From NCBI RefSeq assembly GCF_000719335.1, contig NZ_JOGB01000103.1:1-10500 (forward strand): a stretch of DNA of 10,500 nucleotides, read 5' to 3'. The stretch's first letter is position 1. Every line of letters begins with the position of its first letter. Source of the DNA: Streptomyces sp. NRRL S-87 (GTDB lineage: Bacteria > Actinomycetota > Actinomycetes > Streptomycetales > Streptomycetaceae). The position numbers were made by a program, and so were the translations under genes. The notes under the pieces are model-generated. The model was not told where the DNA came from. It saw nothing but the letters and a program-made list of their open reading frames with translations, and did not search any database. This document shows positions 1-6,852 of this stretch, one piece after another.

Positions 1-57
1 AAAACCCTCAACTGGGAAACCCCCGCCCAGCGCCTACATAAACTACTCGCGGCCTGA
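1..57 (+). CDS. IS30-family transposase, C-terminal fragment (cut by window edge)
   Basis: Reading from base 1 in frame 1 gives KTLNWETPAQRLHKLLAA followed by TGA at 55-57. The pattern K-T-L-x-W-x-T-P-A-x-x-L is the usual last stretch of IS30-family DDE transposases, just after the catalytic core, where many actinobacterial members end in a similar L/A-rich tail. Only these 18 residues are in the window, so activity and completeness cannot be judged. Codon use (AAA, CTA, CAT, AAC) is much less GC-biased than in the resident genes, consistent with acquired DNA. The likely terminal inverted repeat follows within 40 bases. The family call rests on a short segment and should be confirmed with the upstream sequence. 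Confidence 0.7.
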   Translation, partial: KTLNWETPAQRLHKLLAA

Positions 58-70
58 CCCACACAACCAC

Positions 71-97
71 GTGTTGCAACGACCCCTAGAAACCGCC
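71..97 (+). repeat. Probable right terminal inverted repeat of the IS30-type element
   Basis: GTGTTGCAACGACCCC at 71-86, continuing to CCGCC at 93-97, lies 13 bases after the transposase stop. From memory, actinobacterial IS30 elements commonly end in a TGTTGCAACGACC-like inverted repeat at this distance. The left end and target duplication are outside the window, so the exact boundary is inferred. Confidence 0.5.
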
Positions 98-197
98 GGG
101 GGCTCCGCCCCTGGCCTTCGGCCACCCCAGGCCCGGGCCTGCCTCCGGACCAGCCTGCCATACCGCCTCAAGAGGCTCCCCCACACACCACGGGACG
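98..197 (+). repeat. Left arm of a long inverted repeat (core 113-197)
   Basis: Bases 113-197 match the reverse complement of 10366-10450 over 85 bases with a single mismatch (T at 118 against G in the partner). Outward of the core, 98-112 (GGGGGCTCCGCCCCT) aligns with the partner's GGGGCTTCGCCCT after one gap and a substitution, so the repeat extends about 15 bases more. The inner boundary is sharp: after CGGGACG the two copies diverge completely. The arm contains small hairpins (GGGGC-TCC-GCCCC and GGCC-TTC-GGCC). The outer part resembles common streptomycete intergenic palindromes. No convincing gene lies within it. Confidence 0.9.
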
Positions 198-369
198 CTC
201 TCGCTTCGAGAGGCCGGGCGGGGGGCGGGGACCGGAGCGAAGGCAGCTGCGGAGGTCCGGGTTCGGGAGGCGGATGCCCCGCCGAATCCGCAGCTGGTCC
301 GTATCCTCGCCTCGTGTCCGGGCCGGAGGTGGCGGGACAGCACGACCACGGCGGAGGGAGCGGACCGGC
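198..369 (+). other. Structured gene-free leader upstream of the Nudix gene
   Basis: A short hairpin CTCTCG-CTT-CGAGAG sits at 198-212, exactly at the inner edge of the inverted-repeat arm. A perfect 10-bp inverted repeat, CAGCTGCGGA at 244-253 and TCCGCAGCTG at 287-296, brackets a second inverted pair, TTCGG (262-266) and CCGAA (282-286), and CGG/CCG inside that, giving one long bulged stem. The loop is not followed by a T-run. It could be a bidirectional stem-loop terminator, an mRNA leader structure or an operator. The ribosome binding site of the next gene is GGAGGGAG at 353-360. Confidence 0.6.
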
Positions 370-954
370 ATGCCGGAACAGTCGGAACAGTCGGAGCAGA
401 CGGAGCCGACGCATCAGAACGAGCGAGCGAAGCAGCCGGACCAGCAGGTGCAGCCGGTGCAGCAGGAACCAGGGTCGGGGCCGGAGTTCTCCGGGGAGCG
501 GCCCGAGCGGGCGCTGCCCGCCACCAATGCGGTGGCGGGCGTCGGAATGATCGTGCTGGACGCGGCGGGGCGGGTGCTGCTGGGGCTGGCCCATGACGGG
601 CGGTGGGAGCTGCCGGGCGGCAAGACGGATCCGGAGGAGAGCTTCGAGGCTGCTGGTGCACGGGAGTTGGCGGAGGAGACGGGGCTGCGCGTGGCGGCGG
701 CGGGGGTGCGGGTGCTGGCCGTGTTGAAAGACGCCAAGGGCGGGGTGAGCCGGGTGACCGCGGCGGCGCTGGCGGAGGGCGCCGAGGGAGAGGCGGTGGT
801 GACCGAGCCGGACAAGATCGTGCGGTGGGAGTGGTTCGCGCCGGAGGCGCTGCCTGCGAGGATGTTCGAGCCCTCGGCCGCGGTGCTGAAGGTGTGGCGG
901 CCCGAGTTGACGGTGCCGGCGGTGCCGGTCCACTGCTACCCGGTCGTTCCGTAG
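370..954 (+). CDS. Nudix hydrolase
   Basis: A 194-residue cytoplasmic Nudix protein, expected to hydrolyse a nucleoside diphosphate linked to another moiety with Mg2+ or Mn2+. The Nudix box is complete at residues 84-106: G-x5-E (GKTDPEE), then seven residues, then RELAEETGL, so all metal-binding glutamates are present. The preceding strand GVGMIVLDAAGRVLLG and the WELPGG turn are typical of MutT/ADP-ribose-pyrophosphatase-like members. Residues 2-34 are a Gln/Glu-rich, low-complexity extension with repeated SEQ triplets and no family counterpart. ATG 370 is chosen because GGAGGGAG lies nine bases upstream; the in-frame ATG at 274 would add an Arg-rich stretch through the stem-loop region and has no comparable site. 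It converges on the exporter gene with a 39-base gap. Substrate cannot be read from sequence. Confidence 0.93.
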   Translation: MPEQSEQSEQTEPTHQNERAKQPDQQVQPVQQEPGSGPEFSGERPERALPATNAVAGVGMIVLDAAGRVLLGLAHDGRWELPGGKTDPEESFEAAGARELAEETGLRVAAAGVRVLAVLKDAKGGVSRVTAAALAEGAEGEAVVTEPDKIVRWEWFAPEALPARMFEPSAAVLKVWRPELTVPAVPVHCYPVVP

Positions 955-972
955 GCGTCTGCTGCCCCTCTG

Positions 973-1012
973 GCCCGTACGGCGCGGCGCCCCTCACGCC
1001 CGTACGGCGCGG
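973..1012. repeat. 15-bp direct repeat at the convergent gene ends
   Basis: GCCCGTACGGCGCGG occurs at 973-987 and again at 998-1012, 25 bases apart. The second copy encodes the last residues of the exporter (HRAVRA on the minus strand); the first lies just past its stop codon. It looks like a small tandem duplication of the 3' end. The 955-993 gap holds no clear hairpin terminator. Confidence 0.8.
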
Positions 1013-3093
1013 TGCGGGGCGAAGCTGCCTTCCGCCAGGTCCTCGACGAGCAGGCGTTTGGCGATGGCGTCGACCGCGGCCCGGAGTTCGGGCTTGTCCG
1101 GGCGGCCGCCGCGGTCCTTCTCCAGCTCGTTCGCCAGCCACTCCCCCCAGGCTCGCGAGATCACGCCCGCCTCGCGCTGCCCGGCCGGGGTGAGTGAGAA
1201 GTAGGAGTCCTCGTGGCTGAGGAACCCCTCCTCGATCATGCGGTCGAAGACGGGGACGAGCACCTCGGGCGGCAGCCCGCGGCGGGCCGCGATCAGACCG
1301 AGCCGGGCGTGCCCGACGGTGCGGGTGTGCATGTCGACCTGCATGACGGTCCAGGCCCCGGCCATGTCGAGCCGGGTGTCGGAGGCGGTCACGATGCCGC
1401 GGGCGGTGTCCGGCCCCATGCCGCGCAGGATCTTGGCGACGGCCAGTTCCAGCAGTTTGGCCGAGTCGCCACTGGTGGTGGGGGACCCGAAGCCCTCGCC
1501 CATATCGGTGGAGCCGGCCCGCGCGCTGTCGCGCAGCCGGACCTGCTTGAGGAAGAACGCGACGACGAAGCCCACCGCGGCGACCGGTACGGTCCACAGG
1601 AACACGGTCTCGATCGTGTCGGCGTAGGCGTCGACGAGGGGGCCCGCCTGGGCCGCGGTGAGCCGGTGCACGCCTTGCGGGCTCTGCGCGGCCAGGGTGA
1701 GCGCGGCCGGGTCGGCGCCGGTGGTGCGGGCGGATTCGGCGATGCCGCGGGCGAGGTTCGGGCCGAGGCTGTTGGCGTAGATCGTGCCGAAGACGGCGGT
1801 GCCGAACGAGCTGCCCAGCGTACGGAAGAAGGTCACGCCGGAGGTGGCGGTGCCGAGGTCCGCGTAGTCGACGGTGTTCTGCACGGCGATCGTCAGGACC
1901 TGCATGCACAGGCCGATGCCGGCGCCGAGGACCAGCATGTACAGGGACGACAGCCAGGTCGAGGTACCCGGCCCCATGAGGGAGAGCAGGTACAGGCCGA
2001 TGCCCATCACCGCGCAGCCGACGATGGGGAAGATCCGGTAGCGGCCGGTCTTGCTGGTGACGTTGCCACTGAAGACGGAGGCGACGAGCAGGCCGAGGAC
2101 GAGCGGGAGGGTCCGCACGCCGGAGATGGTGGCCGAGTCGCCGTCCACGTACTGCAGGTAGGTCGGCAAGAACGTCATCGCGCCGAGCATCGCGAAGCCG
2201 ACGACGAAGCTGAGGACCGAGCAGACGGAGAAGACGGGGTTGCGGAACAGCCGCATCGGCAGCATCGGTTCGGCGGCCCGGGTCTCGGCCACACAGAAGA
2301 GGGCGAGTGCCACGGCGCCGCCGGCGAACAGGCCGACGATGACGGGCGAGCCCCAGGCGTACTCGTTCCCGCCCCAACTGGTGGCGAGGATCAGCGCGCT
2401 GGAGCCGATGGCGACGAGGGCGATGCCGAGGTAGTCGATGCGGGGGCGGACGGCGGAGCGGACCGAGGGGATGGTGCGGGCGGCGGCCGCGACGACGAGG
2501 ACGGCGATGGGGACGTTGACGTAGAACGCCCAGCGCCAGCTGAGGTGGTCGGTGAACAGCCCGCCGAGCAGCGGCCCGATGACGGTGGCGACGCCGAAGA
2601 CCGCGCCGATGGCGCCCTGGTACTTGCCGCGTTCGCGCAGGGGGATCACGTCGGCGATCAGGGCCATCGAGGTGACCATCAGGCCGCCGGCGCCCACGCC
2701 CTGGACGCCGCGCCAGATGATCAGCAGGAGCATGTTGGTCGACAGGCCGCACAGGAACGAGCCCGCGATGAAGACCACGGCCGATATCTGGAAGATCACC
2801 TTGCGGCCGAACAGGTCACCGAACTTGCCGACCAGGGCGGTCGCCACGGTCTCGGCGAGCAGGTAGGAGGTGACCACCCACGACATGTGGGCCGCGCCGC
2901 CGAGGTCGGCCACGATCGTGGGCAGCGCCGTGCCGACGATGGTCTGGTCGAGGGCGGCCAGCAGCACACCGAGCATGATCGTGCCGAAGATGACGTTGCG
3001 CCGTCGGCGGTCCAGTACGGGCGGGGGCTCGCCGGTGGCGGCGGGGCCGGGCTCGCGGGACTCGCGGACAGTGGTCACACCAAGCACTGTCAC
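994..3093 (-). CDS. DHA2-type (EmrB/QacA) MFS multidrug exporter with C-terminal winged-helix-like domain
   Basis: A 699-residue inner-membrane proton-driven drug exporter. Visible MFS signatures: motif D1 [11 protein letters not shown] (48-58), motif [14 protein letters not shown] (89-101), RGVQGVGAG (128-136), the antiporter motif with [10 protein letters not shown] (171-180) and [12 protein letters not shown] (185-196). Hydrophobic segments continue to about residue 515, as expected for 14 helices. Ordinary members end near 500-540 residues; here about 155 residues follow (545-699). Within them, [23 protein letters not shown] resembles the wing region of MarR/PadR-type winged helices (shown split: [23 protein letters not shown]). 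GTG 3093 is used, with GGAGGG ten bases upstream. No regulator is adjacent on its own strand; 10-bp repeats fill its upstream region. Substrate is unknown; antibiotic or secondary-metabolite export is the family's usual role. Confidence 0.92.
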   Translation of the reverse strand: MTVLGVTTVRESREPGPAATGEPPPVLDRRRRNVIFGTIMLGVLLAALDQTIVGTALPTIVADLGGAAHMSWVVTSYLLAETVATALVGKFGDLFGRKVIFQISAVVFIAGSFLCGLSTNMLLLIIWRGVQGVGAGGLMVTSMALIADVIPLRERGKYQGAIGAVFGVATVIGPLLGGLFTDHLSWRWAFYVNVPIAVLVVAAAARTIPSVRSAVRPRIDYLGIALVAIGSSALILATSWGGNEYAWGSPVIVGLFAGGAVALALFCVAETRAAEPMLPMRLFRNPVFSVCSVLSFVVGFAMLGAMTFLPTYLQYVDGDSATISGVRTLPLVLGLLVASVFSGNVTSKTGRYRIFPIVGCAVMGIGLYLLSLMGPGTSTWLSSLYMLVLGAGIGLCMQVLTIAVQNTVDYADLGTATSGVTFFRTLGSSFGTAVFGTIYANSLGPNLARGIAESARTTGADPAALTLAAQSPQGVHRLTAAQAGPLVDAYADTIETVFLWTVPVAAVGFVVAFFLKQVRLRDSARAGSTDMGEGFGSPTTSGDSAKLLELAVAKILRGMGPDTARGIVTASDTRLDMAGAWTVMQVDMHTRTVGHARLGLIAARRGLPPEVLVPVFDRMIEEGFLSHEDSYFSLTPAGQREAGVISRAWGEWLANELEKDRGGRPDKPELRAAVDAIAKRLLVEDLAEGSFAPHRAVRA

Positions 3094-3140
3094 ACCGCTG
3101 ACCGGCCCTCCGCACGCGGCGTTGGGCCGTACGGGACCAC

Positions 3141-3270
3141 TGACCTCCGGTTGCTTCCGGTTGCTTCCGCCTGCTTCCGCTTGCTCAGCTCACTTCCGCC
3201 TGCTCCGGCTCACTTCCCCTTGCTCCGGCTCACTTCCGCCTGCTTCAGCTCGCTTCCGCTGCTTCCGCCT
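3141..3270. repeat. Degenerate 10-bp tandem repeat array (about 13 units)
   Basis: Written in blocks of ten, nearly every block from 3141 is a variant of ttgcttccgg or cacttccgcc. Between 3181 and 3260 there is a 20-bp higher-order period: TGCTCCGGCT at 3201 and 3221, CACTTCCGCC at 3191 and 3231. The array occupies most of the 175-base gap between the GH4 stop and the exporter start and reaches the GH4 stop codon. On the minus strand it is purine-rich (GGAAG, GGAGC), so transcripts toward the exporter would carry little structure there. It may be a multi-site operator, or a slippage-prone spacer. Confidence 0.85.
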
Positions 3271-4612
3271 ACCTCCGCAGGTACGCGAGCCCGGGGTGGG
3301 CCGCCGCGTACCCGTCGAGCAGGGTGCGTGCGACGGCGACCGAGTCGACCAGGGGGTGGAGCGCGAAGGCCTTGACGGCCTCGGCGCGGGAGCCGCTCGC
3401 GGCGGCGGCCAGCACCGCCCGTTCGACGGCCTTGACCGCGGTCACCAGCCCCACGGCGTGGTAGGGCAGCGGGTCGACCGCCAGCGGGTGGGCGCCGTTC
3501 GCGTCGACCAGGCAGGGCACCTCGATCACGGCCTCCGCGTCGAGTGCGGCGAGCGTGCCACGATTGGCGACGTTCAGGATGAGGGTGGTCCGCTCGTCGC
3601 GGGCGACGGCCCGCATCAGGGCGAGGGCGACCCGTTCGTACCCGCCGGACTCCAGGTCGCTCTCCGCCCGCTCGCCGGCGCCGGCCGCCTCGCGGTTCTC
3701 GGCCATGTACGTGGCCTCGCGCTCGGCGCGGGTGCGCTCCCAGGCGGCGAGGGCGGAGCCGTCGGGCCGGGCCGCCTCGGCGTAGAACCGGGCCTGCTGG
3801 TCGAGGAGGAAGGCGCCGCGGGTCTGCTTCGCCTCCTGGTAGGCGCGTACGGCCTCGCGGTTGAAGTAGTAGTAGTGCAGGTACTCGTTGGGGACCGCGC
3901 CGAGGGAGCGGAGCCACTCGGCGCCGAACAGCCGGCCCTCCTCGAAGGACTCCAGGGCCTGCGGGTCGGCGAGCAACCGGGGCAGTTCGTCGCGGCCGTC
4001 CACGCGCAGGCCGCGCACCCAGCCGAGGTGGTTGAGTCCGACGTAGTCCACGTACGCGCGTGCGGGGTCCGCGCCCAGCGCCCGGGCGATGCGGCGGCCC
4101 AGGCCCACCGGGGAGTCGCAGATGCCGATCACCCGGTCGCCGAGTTCCTCGGCCATGGCCTCGGTGACCAGTCCGGCGGGGTTGGTGAAGTTGATGGTCC
4201 ACGCGTCGGGGGCCAGCGCGGCGATCCGGCGGGCGATGGCGCGGGCGACGGGGACGGTGCGCAGCCCGTACGCGATCCCGCCCGCGCCCACCGTCTCCTG
4301 TCCCAGGACGTTTTCGGCCAGGGCGACCCGCTCGTCGGCGGCGCGGCCGGGGAGGCCGCCGACGCGGATGGCGGAGAACACGAAGTCCGTGCCGCGCAGG
4401 GCGTCGTCGAGGTCGGTGGTGGCGGTGACGGCGGGGGCGTCGGGGACGCCCGCGGCCTGTTCGGCCAGGACGCGGGCGACGGCGGTGAGCCGGGCCGGGT
4501 CCTCGTCGTGGAGCACGACGCGGGTGACGCGGCCGTCGGCCCGGTCCCCGAGGAGCGCTCCGTAGACGAGGGGCACCCGGAAGCCGCCCCCGCCGAGGAT
4601 CGTCAGTCGCAC
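3269..4612 (-). CDS. Glycoside hydrolase family 4, probable 6-phospho-beta-glucosidase
   Basis: A 447-residue cytoplasmic enzyme of the NAD+- and divalent-metal-dependent GH4 family, which cleaves glycosides by an oxidation-elimination route rather than direct hydrolysis. The N-terminal dinucleotide fold shows ILGGGGFRVPLVYGALL (5-21) and the acidic strand end LHDEDPARL (34-42). GQETVGAGG (104-112), NFTNPAG (141-147), GICDSP with metal-ligand Cys165, and GLNHLGW (192-198) with His195 are the conserved active-site segments. NEYLHYYYFN further on fits the phospho-beta-glucosidase branch. GTG 4612 starts directly at the nucleotide-binding strand; the in-frame ATG at 4771 would add 53 Arg/Pro-rich residues translated from repeats. 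No sugar kinase, PTS or ABC transporter is adjacent, so the substrate is uncertain and an unphosphorylated glucoside is possible. Confidence 0.92.
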   Translation of the reverse strand: MRLTILGGGGFRVPLVYGALLGDRADGRVTRVVLHDEDPARLTAVARVLAEQAAGVPDAPAVTATTDLDDALRGTDFVFSAIRVGGLPGRAADERVALAENVLGQETVGAGGIAYGLRTVPVARAIARRIAALAPDAWTINFTNPAGLVTEAMAEELGDRVIGICDSPVGLGRRIARALGADPARAYVDYVGLNHLGWVRGLRVDGRDELPRLLADPQALESFEEGRLFGAEWLRSLGAVPNEYLHYYYFNREAVRAYQEAKQTRGAFLLDQQARFYAEAARPDGSALAAWERTRAEREATYMAENREAAGAGERAESDLESGGYERVALALMRAVARDERTTLILNVANRGTLAALDAEAVIEVPCLVDANGAHPLAVDPLPYHAVGLVTAVKAVERAVLAAAASGSRAEAVKAFALHPLVDSVAVARTLLDGYAAAHPGLAYLRR

Positions 4613-4825
4613 GTCGCCGTACCGCCTTTCGCACGGCGCGGTGGCACCGGGCACCGCGCTCCGCGCCCAGTCTCCCCCCTGCGGGGGCCGGCGGGGGACG
4701 CTCGGGGGCCGGCGGGGGACGCTCGGGGGCCGCGGAGCCCGCCGCAGCGACGGGTTCCGGCCGTCCGGCACGCGCCTGCCTGGCAGGATCCGGAAGCGCC
4801 GGGCCGGGCGCCCTCCGGGGACCCG
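4613..4825. repeat. Gene-free gap with 21-bp tandem repeat (4682-4732)
   Basis: The unit CGGGGGCCGGCGGGGGACGCT is present at 4682-4702 and 4703-4723, with a third partial copy at 4724-4732. It lies 70-120 bases upstream of the GH4 start, so it may be within the control region. Otherwise the 213-base gap holds no recognisable gene or terminator. Confidence 0.75.
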
Positions 4826-5815
4826 CTACTCGTCCTTGAGCGGCGGTACGGCGCGCAGCCGCGGCGCGTGCTGCGCGCGTGCGGCCGGGGCGCCGGCGGG
4901 CTTGCCGTACGGGGTCTGCGGGGCCGACAGCACGAGGGTGATCCGGGTGAAGCCCATGCCGTCCAGGAGGGGGCCGGTTTCGGCCACCATGCGGCAGCGG
5001 GCCCGGCCCCAGCGCGGGTCCGGGTGCCGGACGGCGAGCACCCGTCCGTCGCGCTCGGCGGCGTCCTGCCCGTAGGTGCCCAGCCAGTGCGGGACGCCGT
5101 AGCGGAAGGCGGCCTCCATGAACGGGTCGCGGGCGATGTCCTGGCGGATGGAGTCCAGTCCGCGGTCCTCCGGGTCCGCGGCGTACGCGAGGGAGAACTG
5201 CGCGAGCAGCGGGACGCACCAGCCGGGCTCGTGGTCCTCGAGCACGGCCGCCGCGTCGGGGTGGAACAGCACGAAGCGGAGGAAGTTGTCGTCGGGCAGC
5301 GCGGTCGGATGCGGCCGGACGGACTGGAAGAGCTGGTCGAAAGCGGAGTTGGTGAGGGCCACGTCCCAGCGCCGGTCCACGAGGAACGACGGGTAGGGCA
5401 CGGCCTCCATGAGCGCGGCGTAGTCGCGGAGGTAGTCGCGCTGGTCCGGATCCTCCGGAAGGCGGCTTCCCTCGGCGGGGCGCCAGGTCTGCGGCGGGTC
5501 CCGGTCGACGAGGACGCGGAACATCCAGAACCGCTGCTTCTCGCTCATCTCCAGGGCCTGGGCGAGGGCCAGCAGTTTGCGGTCGGTCCATTCCTTGACC
5601 AGCCCGCGCTCCCAATTCCCGTACGCGCGCACGCTGATTCCCAGCCGCGCGGCGATGTCCTCCTGGCTGAGGCCCAGCTCCTCGCGGCGCTGCCGCAGGA
5701 GTTCCTTGCGCCGCTCCGTCCGGATTGCTCCGCGGGCGGTGTCTTCGCCCGCCGGGCGCTCCTGGCCGGACCGCGCGAGGGCGTCGGACGGGCCCACCGC
5801 TGCGAGATGTGGCAC
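4826..5815 (-). CDS. XRE-family regulator with MmyB-like ligand-binding domain
   Basis: A 329-residue cytoplasmic DNA-binding protein. Residues 37-92 form an XRE helix-turn-helix: LRQRREELGLSQEDIAARLG then ISVRAYGNWERGL, followed by KLLALAQALEM. The remainder (about 113-315) carries the pattern of the MmyB-like domain common in actinobacterial XRE proteins: AVPYPSFLVDRRWDVALTNS, FLRFVLFHPDAA, RDPFMEAAFRYGVPHW and LAVRHPDP. That domain is PAS-like and thought to bind a small molecule, possibly a fatty acid. GTG 5815 is preferred because GGGGGAG lies six bases upstream; ATG 5851, 12 codons earlier, has a weak site but cannot be excluded. It is transcribed away from the four-gene cassette and shares its control region, so it could regulate itself, the cassette, or the GH4 gene downstream. 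The ligand is unknown. Confidence 0.9.
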   Translation of the reverse strand: MPHLAAVGPSDALARSGQERPAGEDTARGAIRTERRKELLRQRREELGLSQEDIAARLGISVRAYGNWERGLVKEWTDRKLLALAQALEMSEKQRFWMFRVLVDRDPPQTWRPAEGSRLPEDPDQRDYLRDYAALMEAVPYPSFLVDRRWDVALTNSAFDQLFQSVRPHPTALPDDNFLRFVLFHPDAAAVLEDHEPGWCVPLLAQFSLAYAADPEDRGLDSIRQDIARDPFMEAAFRYGVPHWLGTYGQDAAERDGRVLAVRHPDPRWGRARCRMVAETGPLLDGMGFTRITLVLSAPQTPYGKPAGAPAARAQHAPRLRAVPPLKDE

Positions 5816-6036
5816 CGAGAGCTCCCCCTTCTCACGGTCTGCGATCTTCATTTCCGTGTGGCGATCCTGCTACCAGCGTCAATGGAGTGTCAACTATTGT
5901 GGCAATTCCAGCCGATGGACGCCTCATTCACGCCACAGCTGTGGCAAGTTCTGGCCCTGAGGCAACTATTGGGGTTAGCCTCCTCTGGTCCACCGCGTGT
6001 CCGTACCAATCTCGCGTGATCTAGGAGAATCCACTG
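5816..6036. promoter_or_regulatory. Divergent regulatory region between two HTH regulators
   Basis: Two regulators start on either side of this stretch, visibly AT-richer than the rest of the window, so both promoters should lie here. On the minus strand TTGACA (5893-5888) is a good -35 hexamer; TAGCAG (5872-5867) is a possible -10 but the spacing is only 15. On the plus strand I find no convincing -35/-10 pair. CAACTATTG occurs at 5891-5899 and 5963-5971, and TGTGGCAA at 5898-5905 and 5940-5947, so related sites are repeated on both sides of a central palindrome. AGGAGA at 6022-6027 is the ribosome site for the rightward gene. Confidence 0.6.
5932..5945. promoter_or_regulatory. Perfect 14-bp palindrome, candidate operator
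   Basis: GCCACAGCTGTGGC equals its own reverse complement. Its half-site TGTGGC recurs at 5900-5903 context (TGTGGCAA, 5898-5905), within the imperfect palindrome ATTG-TGG-CAAT (5896-5906) that overlaps the region just upstream of the minus-strand -35. Dyad sites of this size suit a dimeric XRE regulator. Binding protein is inferred, not shown. Confidence 0.55.
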
Positions 6037-6702
6037 GTGACAGACGGCTTTCCGGCTCCCGTCCCAGTGGCCACCGCATCCCTGGCGGCCACCGCCGCGC
6101 GCGTAGCCGAACTCGCCAACACGCTCGGACGGGCGCATTCCGAAGTGTTCAACCTCCGGCGCCTGTCGGAGGCCTCCGGCGTCCCCGCCGACGTGGTCAA
6201 GGCGCTCCTCGACGGCCGCCCGGCCGGCGAGCCCGACCTGCAGGCCCGTTTCCTGCAGCGTCTCGACCTGCTGCGCCGCACCCGCGTCAAGCCCAACGGC
6301 CGGCGCTACACGCAGCAGGAGATCGCCGACGGCGCCGGCATGTCCCGCCAGCAGGCGGGCGCCCTGATCAACGGCGACCGGCGGCCCACGATGGAGCACT
6401 GCGACGCGATCCAGCGGTTCTTCGGCGTGCACGCCGGTTTCCTGACCGCGCACGACGGCGACGCGCTCAACGACGCCCTGCTGCGCACCGAGCAGCAGCT
6501 GCTCCAGGACTTCGCGGTCCGCGAGCGCGAGACCGTACCCGCCCAGGCCTCCGCCGGCGACCCGCTGGCCCGGCTGCTGCAGGACCACGGAGTGCGCGGG
6601 ATCGCCTGGCGCGCGGCCCAACTGCCCACCGACAAGCACCGGGACAAGGTCACCGAGTGGCTGGACATGCTGCTCGAGAGCGTCAAGCCGACGGAGTCCT
6701 GA
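6037..6702 (+). CDS. EspR-like helix-turn-helix regulator (first gene of cassette)
   Basis: A 221-residue cytoplasmic DNA-binding protein. A clear XRE-type helix-turn-helix occupies residues 91-131 (YTQQEIADGAGMSRQQAGAL, then INGDRRPTMEHCDAIQRFFGV across the boundary). A second, weaker one may precede it at 40-61 (LRRLSEASGVPADVVKALLDG). The C-terminal part, GVRGIAWRAAQLP followed by KVTEWLDMLLE (185-214), resembles the dimerisation end of mycobacterial EspR (there GVRRIAQRAHGLP, recalled from memory). GTG 6037 has AGGAGA nine bases upstream. It leads the peptidase, membrane protein and oxidoreductase genes after a 150-base gap, an order resembling ImmR-ImmA repressor/antirepressor pairs. It may be the peptidase's target. 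The role as activator or repressor cannot be told. Confidence 0.88.
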   Translation: MTDGFPAPVPVATASLAATAARVAELANTLGRAHSEVFNLRRLSEASGVPADVVKALLDGRPAGEPDLQARFLQRLDLLRRTRVKPNGRRYTQQEIADGAGMSRQQAGALINGDRRPTMEHCDAIQRFFGVHAGFLTAHDGDALNDALLRTEQQLLQDFAVRERETVPAQASAGDPLARLLQDHGVRGIAWRAAQLPTDKHRDKVTEWLDMLLESVKPTES

Positions 6703-6852
6703 GGACCCCTCCGCAGCCCGGGCCGCTCCGGCACCGGGCCGCCGCGCAGCCCCGGCCCACGACGGCCCCCGACGCCCGAGCGCGTCCCCACGAACCGCAA
6801 CGAAGCCCGATGAAGTCCCGATCCTGATCCGGATCCGCCGACGGGGAGAACG

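Noticed and set aside
113..197. Repeat arm as a small conserved gene (both arms read as ACLRTSLPYRLKRLPHTPRD)
   Set aside because: The shared peptide simply follows from DNA identity; there is no suitable start, ribosome site or family.
113..197. Repeat arm as a tRNA-derived attachment site
   Set aside because: No cloverleaf, TTC loop or acceptor pattern, and no integrase gene in the window.
955..993. Bidirectional terminator between convergent genes
   Set aside because: Only a direct repeat is present; no stable inverted repeat plus T-run was found.
86..2752. Long minus-strand open frame (888 codons)
   Set aside because: Arg/Pro/His-rich shadow of the exporter and Nudix genes in another frame; no family resemblance.
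3141..3270. CRISPR array
   Set aside because: Units are 10 bp, contiguous and degenerate, without spacers or cas genes.
1213..3375. Long plus-strand open frame opposite the exporter
   Set aside because: Asp/Gly/Glu/Ala-rich antisense shadow typical of high-GC DNA; the exporter frame has clear MFS motifs.
4613..4771. 53-residue N-terminal extension of the GH4 protein
   Set aside because: Arg/Pro-rich translation of 21-bp repeats; the Rossmann fold starts at GTG 4612.
2870..6019. 1049-codon plus-strand open frame
   Set aside because: Runs antisense to three genes and through the tandem repeats; composition is that of a shadow.
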